NCBI GenBank assembly: GCA_947489925.1
Contig: CANLFK010000116.1
Span: forward strand, 1-7,111
DNA: 7,111 nt
Direction: 5' to 3'
Source of the DNA: Candidatus Caenarcanales bacterium
GTDB lineage: Bacteria; Cyanobacteriota; Vampirovibrionia; Caenarcaniphilales; Caenarcanaceae
Below the pieces are notes generated by a model. That model ran no database searches and was not told the origin of the DNA. It saw nothing but the letters and a program-made list of their open reading frames with translations. The position numbers were made by a program, and so were the translations under genes. This document shows, piece by piece, positions 1 to 7,111 of this stretch (position 1 is its first letter; each line of letters begins with the position of its first letter).

Positions 1-1724
1 AAAAATCGTAATCTTGCAATTTCGGTTGCGACTGACTGAATATCTACGCCATAGATTGAATTTTGTATAATTCCTTTTTTGCGAATATAGTCAGGTGATT
101 CTTTTTTTTGCAGATATTCGATCTCGTGTAAAATACTGCTTTCAAAGTTTTTTCGTAAATTATATGGGAGCGTTGAGCTGATCGAGTTAAGCATTGAATG
201 CTTCATTTTCTCTAGCCATTTGACAGAGTCTTTGTCTATTTTTTGTAATATATCAACGATTCTTTGCAAAATCCCCATTGGGAAAGCACCAGAACCGCAA
301 GCTGGATCGAGTATTTTCACTTTTTCCAGTGCTGAAATGATGCGGTCTTGTTCTTGTTCTGTCAGGTTTTCTTCTTTCTCCCCCTTACAAGGGGGTTGGG
401 GGGTAAAATCATCTTTTTCAATTAAATTATTGATTTTCTCTTCTTCAATTCCTGTAGCCGTTTTTAGATATTCTTTCAGGCTACTATCTACCATGTATTC
501 GACTATTGGACGAGGAGTATAATAACTACCAGTTGCTTTCCTTGCAGATTCTCCTGTTTCAGGATTAATTTCTGCTAATAGGTTTTCAAAAATTCTCCCT
601 AGCATTTCTGGGTCAATAGATACTTCCATATCAAAACTGCTACTTTCATCAATCGTGAAATTATATCTTTCAAATAATTCAAATAGCTCTTCAAACCAAT
701 TATCTGGTATTTTGAGATTGTGATTTTTTGAAAGTCCTAAATTCCCCAAATCATAATAATCTTGTGTATGTGGTTCAAATAAACCTCCATTTAAAAAGGG
801 AATTAGATTCCATGATTCTTTGTTATATTGTTCAAGGCGTTTTGCAGGCTCTCTATTTAAAACTTGAAAAAATAAAGGTTCAAGGATTTTATGATAATAA
901 TTTGAGTTTTCTTTTAGAGCTTTCAGAGAAAGTAAATCATCTGGAATTAGTGAAATATTTTCATTTGATTTTTTCTTTTTCAGAAACCAGCAAAATAAAG
1001 TTCTACCAAGTAATCTAACAGCAAATTCTTTTTTGATTGTTTCATCATTTGTACTAGGTAATTCTAGTAAACTTTCAAAATGCTCTGTTCTTGAGCCAGT
1101 TTTACGATCACCACCAACTAATTTTGTAAATAAAATAGCAATTTGTTTGTAGAACTCTTTTGTAACCTTCTCTACGCTGAATAAATCTTCTATTTGAGAG
1201 AGTTTTAAATTTTGCGTAGCAATAAAAGCTTGTAATTGTTTTATTGTTGTGTGATTTCCCTGTTCAGGTTCAATTAAAAACGAATATCTTTTTGCAGAAC
1301 TTATTTCTTTGCTTGTAGTCCATTCGCCTTTAGCATTTTGAACTCTTTTGTAGTCAATTTTTACTAGAGAAAAACGCCAGTTAGCTTCATCTGTCGAATA
1401 ATAAGAAATAAGTCCAGCATTAAAATTATTGTGTTCAAGATATTTAACAGCAAAATTTCTTTGTTTACTTCTAGCTCTTTCTACTGTTTTATTGCTTTTA
1501 AGCTCAACTACTAAAAATGCTAATTTATTTCTTTCAGAGTCTGTATATTCAGCGATTTTTTGATATTTATTAATATATCCCGCATATTCTTCATCTTCTG
1601 GCTCTATTTCTTTATCATTATTGAGAGGTAGATTAGTAAATGAATTATTTAGAAACTTTCTAAAGTTATCTTTCTTGAATTCTTGATTAAAAGTATTTTT
1701 TATATAATCAGATTGTTGATTCAT
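1..1724 (-). CDS. Eco57I-type adenine-specific DNA methyltransferase / type IIG-like restriction-modification protein, N-terminal part (runs off the left edge)
   Basis: I translated this open frame by hand; it has 574 complete codons, no internal stop, and continues past position 1. It is predicted to transfer a methyl group from S-adenosylmethionine to adenine N6 in a DNA recognition site. Visible landmarks are motif X (ATGSYYTPRPIVEYMV, residues 397-412), the SAM-binding motif I (ILDPACGSGAFPMGIL, 471-486) and the motif II region (SIYGVDIQSVATEIARLR, about 556-573, acidic D561). The catalytic NPPY motif and target-recognition domain must lie beyond the edge. Residues 62-76 (D62, E74-x-K76 in LVVELK) resemble a PD-(D/E)xK nuclease core, as in single-chain type IIG enzymes; this is tentative. 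The start ATG (1724-1722) shares bases with the upstream helicase TGA (1723-1721), an ATGA overlap implying translational coupling. GGGAAG lies six bases upstream as a weak ribosome site. Residues 441-449 come from an in-frame G/C palindrome. A PglX- or DrmMI-like role is possible but unproven. Confidence 0.88.
   Translation of the reverse strand, partial: MNQQSDYIKNTFNQEFKKDNFRKFLNNSFTNLPLNNDKEIEPEDEEYAGYINKYQKIAEYTDSERNKLAFLVVELKSNKTVERARSKQRNFAVKYLEHNNFNAGLISYYSTDEANWRFSLVKIDYKRVQNAKGEWTTSKEISSAKRYSFLIEPEQGNHTTIKQLQAFIATQNLKLSQIEDLFSVEKVTKEFYKQIAILFTKLVGGDRKTGSRTEHFESLLELPSTNDETIKKEFAVRLLGRTLFCWFLKKKKSNENISLIPDDLLSLKALKENSNYYHKILEPLFFQVLNREPAKRLEQYNKESWNLIPFLNGGLFEPHTQDYYDLGNLGLSKNHNLKIPDNWFEELFELFERYNFTIDESSSFDMEVSIDPEMLGRIFENLLAEINPETGESARKATGSYYTPRPIVEYMVDSSLKEYLKTATGIEEEKINNLIEKDDFTPQPPCKGEKEENLTEQEQDRIISALEKVKILDPACGSGAFPMGILQRIVDILQKIDKDSVKWLEKMKHSMLNSISSTLPYNLRKNFESSILHEIEYLQKKESPDYIRKKGIIQNSIYGVDIQSVATEIARLRF
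378..404. repeat. G/C-rich palindromic repeat inside the methylase gene
   Basis: In an otherwise AT-rich gene, this block contains a perfect inverted repeat, CCCCCTT-AC-AAGGGGG at 380-395, followed by TTGGGGGG and T up to 404. On the coding strand it reads through in frame as TPQPPCKGE (residues 441-449), in the polar linker between motif X and motif I. Its base composition contrasts sharply with both sides. From memory, elements of the form ACCCCC-AACCCCCTT-N-AAGGGGG are dispersed in many cyanobacterial and some other genomes. I infer that this is one copy of such a family, inserted without breaking the frame. A single copy in one window cannot prove mobility. Confidence 0.6.
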
Positions 1725-4700
1725 AGATTACTTCCCATTAGATATTCAGATAATATAATTTCCATAGGAGAATCATCTTTTATATTTTTTTGACTCTTAG
1801 ATAGATTGTATTGATTTAACCGTTCTTTATCTATGTATTTCCTTAAAATAGACAAAACCGCTATAGGCGATTCTATTTTTTTTATTTCTGCATTGATTTT
1901 CTTTGTTGTATTAGAGGGGATAATACCATCTTCTAGTGCTTCTTGAACATCTTTTATAAAATCTTCCTCCTCTTCGGTAAAGCCATGGTATTGTCTAAAT
2001 TCTGATGATTTGAGTGTTCTTAAAATTTGAGTAGTATGCGATTTACTGCCATGTATTTGTCCTTTTAGTTCTGTCTCTTCTGGCGAGATTAAATCCAAGA
2101 AAGAATCTTTATTTTTATTAAGAAGTTCAAAATACTCTTTAGGAATGCTTATGCGTTTTGTATCCTCATTACATCTTAAAAATCTCACTGCTGAGTAAAA
2201 ATCAAGCTCTAAAGATTTAGAATTCGGTTCGCTAAGAATGAATTTTTTGATTCTACCTTTGCGAAAGAAGGAGATTAAACTATCTTTTTCTATTTCATGA
2301 GCTTTACAAGAGCGGGATTTTTTCGGTAAATACTTTATTTTGCTAAATAGTTCTGGCTTTTCATCTCTGATTTTTCTAATTTCTGATAGATATTCTAATT
2401 CTGTTTGTTCTTCTTCTCTTTCGTCATCGTATGTATTTTTATCGTTTAGTTTTTCATATAGTTTATCCCCAAAGAGATTATGGGAAGACACCTCCTCGTC
2501 ATCAGAAAGATATTTAGCATCTTCACCGAGCATGTCATGAAAAGCTTGTATTTTACTTTTTATATTATCCTCTAGTCCTAAATGTTCATCAGATTGATCC
2601 GTTGGAAAAAAATTAAAAATATTAATAGTTTTATGTTTAGTTCCTACACGATTAACACGCCCCACTCTTTGTAAAACTCTTGTTGGATTCCATGGCAAAT
2701 CATAATTAATTACAATATTTGAGCGATGAAGGTTTATACCCTCTGCTAAAACATCTGTTGTGATAAGGATTTTCAGATCGTTTAACTGTTTTTTACTATT
2801 TGGATCAAAGTTTTGTTTAATAATATCTCTGGGTACATAGCTTGCTTCATAATTTAATTCATGTTTTGCACCTTGGCTAGAATAAAACAGAACTTCGGAA
2901 GGGAAATTCCTATTTAGCGATTTGTATAAATATTCGCCAGTCTCCTTGGACTCAGTAAAAATAATAATTTGTTTGTTTTTTAGCTTTTTATGATTTTCTA
3001 ATTCCTCTATAAACTTGTCTAATTTAGGATCTTGCTTAGTATCAATCCACAGTTTTTCTATATGTTTCAGTGTTTCTAAATCTCCTTCTAGAGATCTCAT
3101 AAAGTCATCAGTAAACTCATTAGAAGAATACTGTTGAACTTTTTCATCACTAACTAGCTGTTCAATCTTTTCTTGATCATCTATTTCTAGTAGGTCATAA
3201 ACATTTACTTTCTTGCTAATGAGAACCGTTCCTTTTTTGAACATTGCTATAAATTGTTCATATGAAGTAATAAAACGAGAAAGGCTTAATTTGAAAGCAT
3301 AAAAACTACTTTCCAAACGCTTAACTAAAATCCCCTTCATAAACCCTCCAATATTCCTTTCTGCTTGACTTTCAAAAGCAGCTAGCTGTTGTTTTAAATA
3401 AAGTTTAGGAGTGTATCTTGAATATTTAAAACTTTTAAGTAATTCAATTGTTTGATTAAATACAAAATTAAGCTTCTCATCAAATTTATAAACAATTCGT
3501 TCTGGACTTTCTAATTCTGGAAAAAATAATTTTTGCTTTTTAATATCATCACTGAAATGTTTTTTTACCTCAGTTCTAGTGCGTCTAACCATGATGTGTC
3601 GTAATAATTTACTTCTAATTTCTCTTGAGACCTCTTTTAACTCATTTGAATATTCAATAGTTCCTTTTTCTAAGGTTTTGAGTCTTTTAGATAAATCACT
3701 GAAAAATCTATCTAAATCTTTAATTGCAGGTATAGTGCATTGTTTTGGGGCTTGGAAAAGTTTTATTTGTGAAGCAATATCTTCAATCCTATTATTTAAA
3801 GGGGTTGCTGAAACAAGAATTACTTTTTTGCCAAAACATATTTTATGTAAGAGTTCGTAAGATTGAGTTGATTCATTTCTAAACCGATGAGCTTCATCAA
3901 TAAATATATATTTGTATTTCTCATAATTTCCTTCATTGATAATATGTTCTAATTTCCCGAGCGATTCAACTTTTGTTCTTCTAACATCAAAATCCCTAAA
4001 AGTATCTTCCCAGTATTTAATCAAGTGTGGTGGACAAATAATTAGAATATTTCCCTGTAATCTTTGAGCTAATAATGCTGAAATAAATGTTTTGCCTAAC
4101 CCTACAACATCAGCAAGAAAAACTCCATCATAAGTATTTAATATTTTCTCAGCAGATTTAACAGCTTGTTCTTGGTATTCGAGCTTCATAAAATCTTCTG
4201 GCATGAATAAATCTAATTTAGCTTCTTGATCTTGATTAATATCTTCTTTGAAATATTCATATAAAACTTTTAAGTAGATTTGATAAGGAGTGGTTGAGTC
4301 ATTAAGCCATGTTTTATTTGTCAGTACATCTTGTATTTCATCTTTTATATCAATAGCTTCAGACCATAATTTTTCAAACTCTTCTAATGCAAATTGAACA
4401 TCCCTACTATCTTTCAGCTCAACATTAAATTCTCTGTTTCCTTGCAAGCCAGAATAAGAAAAATTACTAGAACCAGTTATAACTGAACCTACATGGTCTG
4501 TAGTACCACAGTATTTACCAATATAAACCTTTGCATGTATTTTTTCAGGATGAGCTTTCATTTCTAGTTTCCCTGATTGCAAAAGAGCTATAAATTCTTT
4601 ACTGCCTTTTAGAACTTTATCTTCATTGCTTAAATTATCTAGTGAACTGTATTCATATTCTTCTGTTAGTTTAATTTTTGTGGTTTCTTTTACAGTATTA

Positions 4701-4954
4701 TCGGAAATAAAACTAGAATTACTTTGTATTTCTGCTTTGTGTATTAACCTTTGTGTTTCATCATCAGTATTTAATCCTACAAGTATTCTGATTTTATCTA
4801 AATTGAATAGTTCGTCTGAAAGTAAATGAAAGCCACTAATTCTAAAATATCCAATTAGAACATCTAACTCCTTTATATGCTTAAATTTCTCTTTGAACCT
4901 ATCTAAGAGGGTTCTATTTGCTTCATTTGTAAAAAAAGTTAAATCAGAATTCAT
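1721..4954 (-). CDS. PLD-nuclease-domain / SNF2-type (DEAH) helicase fusion protein, probable restriction or defence protein
   Basis: This 1,077-residue protein combines a nuclease-like domain with a DNA translocase. Residues 1-200 form a PLDc_2-like domain with one HKD half-site: H140-A-K142 and GSSN (161-164). A functional site would need two chains, as in BfiI-like PLD nucleases. From about 255 a SNF2/RapA-like ATPase follows: Walker A DVVGLGKT (282-289), DEAH (353-356), SAT (382-384), RRTRTEV (457-463), motif IV IIIFTES (663-669), motif V around TTDVLAEGINL (732-742) and motif VI QRVGRVNRVG (762-771). An insert of about 200 residues separates the two RecA lobes, and the tail from about 835 is acidic and of unknown role. 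The start fits the family, whose members begin with FFTNE...LLDRFK near the N-terminus. No clear Shine-Dalgarno or terminator lies upstream. It overlaps the methylase start by ATGA. I infer the helicase/nuclease arm of a restriction-modification-type system in the cytoplasm. Other PLD-helicases act in repair or stand-alone defence. Confidence 0.9.
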   Translation of the reverse strand: MNSDLTFFTNEANRTLLDRFKEKFKHIKELDVLIGYFRISGFHLLSDELFNLDKIRILVGLNTDDETQRLIHKAEIQSNSSFISDNTVKETTKIKLTEEYEYSSLDNLSNEDKVLKGSKEFIALLQSGKLEMKAHPEKIHAKVYIGKYCGTTDHVGSVITGSSNFSYSGLQGNREFNVELKDSRDVQFALEEFEKLWSEAIDIKDEIQDVLTNKTWLNDSTTPYQIYLKVLYEYFKEDINQDQEAKLDLFMPEDFMKLEYQEQAVKSAEKILNTYDGVFLADVVGLGKTFISALLAQRLQGNILIICPPHLIKYWEDTFRDFDVRRTKVESLGKLEHIINEGNYEKYKYIFIDEAHRFRNESTQSYELLHKICFGKKVILVSATPLNNRIEDIASQIKLFQAPKQCTIPAIKDLDRFFSDLSKRLKTLEKGTIEYSNELKEVSREIRSKLLRHIMVRRTRTEVKKHFSDDIKKQKLFFPELESPERIVYKFDEKLNFVFNQTIELLKSFKYSRYTPKLYLKQQLAAFESQAERNIGGFMKGILVKRLESSFYAFKLSLSRFITSYEQFIAMFKKGTVLISKKVNVYDLLEIDDQEKIEQLVSDEKVQQYSSNEFTDDFMRSLEGDLETLKHIEKLWIDTKQDPKLDKFIEELENHKKLKNKQIIIFTESKETGEYLYKSLNRNFPSEVLFYSSQGAKHELNYEASYVPRDIIKQNFDPNSKKQLNDLKILITTDVLAEGINLHRSNIVINYDLPWNPTRVLQRVGRVNRVGTKHKTINIFNFFPTDQSDEHLGLEDNIKSKIQAFHDMLGEDAKYLSDDEEVSSHNLFGDKLYEKLNDKNTYDDEREEEQTELEYLSEIRKIRDEKPELFSKIKYLPKKSRSCKAHEIEKDSLISFFRKGRIKKFILSEPNSKSLELDFYSAVRFLRCNEDTKRISIPKEYFELLNKNKDSFLDLISPEETELKGQIHGSKSHTTQILRTLKSSEFRQYHGFTEEEEDFIKDVQEALEDGIIPSNTTKKINAEIKKIESPIAVLSILRKYIDKERLNQYNLSKSQKNIKDDSPMEIILSEYLMGSNL

Positions 4955-4957
4955 TTT

Positions 4958-4984
4958 TCAATTTATGTTATAAATCAATTTATG
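4958..4984. promoter_or_regulatory. Paired 10-bp direct repeats and a palindrome just upstream of the helicase gene (possible operator)
   Basis: The plus strand carries TCAATTTATG twice, at 4958-4967 and 4975-4984, 17 bp apart from start to start. A perfect ATAAAT-CA-ATTTAT inverted repeat (4970-4983) overlaps the second copy. The array begins 4 bp before the helicase ATG, where a bound protein could block transcription or translation. No regulator gene is visible and the area is very AT-rich, so chance is a real alternative. Confidence 0.25.
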
Positions 4985-5020
4985 ATTATCTCATTATCTA
5001 ATTTTTTTCAATCTAAAGAG

Positions 5021-5215
5021 CTAAAAACTTTCCATTTTCCTAAGTGTTGTATGTTTAAAGCGTTCTAATACTTGAATATCAGATAAATAAGACTCATAAA
5101 GTTCTTTATCAAATTTATTAATACTAACTAAATTATTCTCTGCAAAAAACAAACAAAAATTTTTAAAACCTTCTGTTTGTTTATAGTTATTCCAAGAGAA
5201 CTGATTAAAAGACAT
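5021..5215 (-). CDS. Small hypothetical protein (64 residues), doubtful
   Basis: An ATG-to-TAG frame lies between the 16S trailer and the helicase gene, on the same strand as both. I do not recognise the product. It is polar and aromatic-rich (MSFNQFSWNNYKQTEG at the start), with no signal peptide, membrane segment, cysteine cluster or helix-turn-helix that I can identify. Its mixed composition looks more protein-like than the low-complexity Lys/Ile/Asn expected from random AT-rich DNA, which is the main reason to list it. There is no Shine-Dalgarno site; the bases before the ATG are a run of A and T. It starts 37 bases after the rRNA processing arm and ends 66 bases before the helicase start. 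It could be a small accessory protein of the module, a remnant of a longer gene, or a chance frame. Confidence 0.38.
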   Translation of the reverse strand: MSFNQFSWNNYKQTEGFKNFCLFFAENNLVSINKFDKELYESYLSDIQVLERFKHTTLRKMESF

Positions 5216-5251
5216 AATAAAAATAATTACTTATTTAGTTTTTTATTTATT

Positions 5252-5280
5252 ATAAATCAGATAAGACAGTCAAAATGTCA
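5252..5280 (-). other. 16S rRNA processing stem, 3' (trailer) arm
   Basis: This 29-nt segment of the 16S trailer is complementary to the leader arm at 6925-6953: 26 Watson-Crick pairs, two G-U pairs and one C-A mismatch near the middle. It begins about 83 nt after the mature 16S 3' end. Long leader/trailer stems of this kind are the usual RNase III-type substrates that release pre-16S rRNA. Having the arm this close to the 16S means that the precursor stem encloses only the 16S. Confidence 0.88.
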
Positions 5281-5359
5281 GCCATGTATTAATTAGGTAT
5301 GAGCTGAAAATTAGTAAACCTCTAATTAAGTTATTGGCTACGACCTAAGGATAATCCTA

Positions 5360-6852
<1,493 letters not shown>

Positions 6853-6924
6853 TCGCTTTTACTATCTTATCGAATCATAAAAGCACGAAATTCACATTAG
6901 AATCTCTTTTTCTGCTCAAAGTAT

Positions 6925-6953
6925 TGACATTTTGGCCGTCTTATCTAATTTAT
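6925..6953 (-). other. 16S rRNA processing stem, 5' (leader) arm
   Basis: This 29-nt stretch of the leader pairs with 5252-5280 on the far side of the 16S, with one internal mismatch and two G-U pairs. It lies about 72 nt upstream of the mature 5' end. Beyond the outer end (past 6953 and below 5252) the two sides are simply A/T-rich and no longer pair consistently. Confidence 0.88.
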
Positions 6954-6981
6954 TTATTATTTTTAATTTCAGGAATCGTTT

Positions 6982-6995
6982 GCTGTTGTTTCAGC
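6982..6995 (-). other. Small hairpin at the 5' end of the rRNA leader
   Basis: GCTG-AAACAA-CAGC can fold into a 4-bp stem with a 6-nt loop, starting at about the predicted first transcribed base. It could be the boxB-like element of an antitermination site or a 5'-end stabiliser. No convincing boxA follows it, and a 4-bp stem can occur by chance. Confidence 0.3.
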
Positions 6996-7001
6996 TTTAT
7001 A

Positions 7002-7030
7002 AATATAAACAATCTATCTTTTTTCGTCAA
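7002..7030 (-). promoter_or_regulatory. Sigma70-type promoter of the 16S rRNA unit
   Basis: On the minus strand, a TTGACG -35 box (7030-7025) is followed by an ideal 17-bp spacer and a TATATT -10 box (7007-7002). Transcription should start near 6995, giving a leader of about 145 nt that includes the processing arm at 6925-6953. This is the only near-consensus promoter I see upstream of the 16S. Its position outside the processing arm is what an rRNA promoter requires. Confidence 0.8.
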
Positions 7031-7031
7031 G

Positions 7032-7053
7032 GGTTTTATAAAAAAAGTTTTAA
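7032..7053 (-). promoter_or_regulatory. UP-like element upstream of the rRNA promoter
   Basis: An A-tract/T-tract block directly upstream of the -35 box reads AAAACTTTTTTTATAAAACC on the minus strand. It resembles the E. coli UP consensus (A-run, T-run, spacer, A-run) that binds the RNA polymerase alpha C-terminal domains at rRNA promoters. The whole flank is AT-rich, so the match is suggestive only. Confidence 0.45.
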
Positions 7054-7111
7054 ACTAGTATTTCGGGGTTTAAAAGTATTCTTTCTATTAAATACTAAAT
7101 ATTTATTTTAT

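Noticed and set aside
378..404. The G/C palindrome as a rho-independent terminator
   Set aside because: It lies inside an intact reading frame between essential methylase motifs, and no T-run of the required kind follows it on the coding strand.
220..1018. Plus-strand open frames at 220-522 and 728-1018
   Set aside because: They are antisense shadows of the methylase gene, whose minus-strand frame shows clear family motifs across the same bases.
2340..4829. Plus-strand open frames at 2340-2540, 3579-3860 and 4626-4829
   Set aside because: They lie opposite the helicase frame and are Ser/Leu/Phe-rich, as expected for the complement of a Lys/Glu-rich gene.
1..4954. Assignment of the pair to class 1 DISARM or to BREX
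   Set aside because: The diagnostic partners (drmA/drmB, or brxA/B/C and pglZ) are not in the window, and the PLD domain is fused to the helicase, unlike the separate DrmC.
1..5220. Recoded UGA (Gly or Trp) as in some candidate-phyla bacteria
   Set aside because: No in-frame TGA occurs in about 1,650 codons, tryptophan is encoded by TGG, and TGA ends the helicase gene.
6953..6981. boxA-like antitermination site (GATTCCTGAAATT) in the rRNA leader
   Set aside because: It matches neither the E. coli nor the cyanobacterial boxA well enough to separate it from chance.
7075..7096. Inverted repeat AGTATT/AATACT followed by TTTT on the minus strand, as a terminator of an upstream gene
   Set aside because: The stem is only six A/T-rich pairs with a 10-nt loop, and no upstream gene is visible; too weak to call.

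Overview
The window looks bacterial, AT-rich outside the rRNA gene, and uses the standard genetic code: about 1,650 codons in two long reading frames contain no in-frame TGA, and TGA is used as a stop. The 16S rRNA has traits of the cyanobacterial/plastid line: the stretch around the pre-V3 'GGGGAATTTTCCGCAATGGG' segment, a short h17 region, a much-shortened V1 loop, and a cyanobacterial-type 3' domain. With no photosynthesis gene in view and very AT-rich flanks, a non-photosynthetic relative of Cyanobacteria (Melainabacteria/Vampirovibrionia-like) is my best guess. It is only a guess, and a tree would be needed to settle it.

Everything I can support lies on the minus strand, so the order of transcription is right to left. 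At the far right are a strong-looking rRNA promoter (TTGACG, 17 bp, TATATT, with an A/T-rich UP-like element) and a leader of about 145 nt. Next comes a complete 16S rRNA (about 6852 to 5363). A 29-nt stretch of the leader (6925-6953) is complementary to a 29-nt stretch of the trailer (5252-5280), forming the 16S processing stem. No tRNA-Ile, tRNA-Ala, 23S or 5S follows. The 16S therefore appears to be a self-contained unit, or one separated from the 23S by at least 5 kb.

Downstream come a possible 64-residue ORF of unknown function (5215-5021) and a two-gene module. Its first gene encodes a 1,077-residue protein with an N-terminal PLD-type nuclease domain and a SNF2/DEAH helicase. Its stop overlaps, as ATGA, the start of a large Eco57I-type adenine DNA methyltransferase that runs off the left edge (574 codons visible). 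The methylase also has a nuclease-like N-terminal region, and its linker carries an in-frame G/C-rich palindromic repeat.

The two large genes look like a restriction-modification or phage-defence pair: the methylase would mark self DNA, while the PLD-helicase would translocate along and cut unmarked DNA. That role is inferred from domains and coupling. The window does not show whether further subunits lie to the left, so I do not assign it to a named system such as DISARM or BREX.
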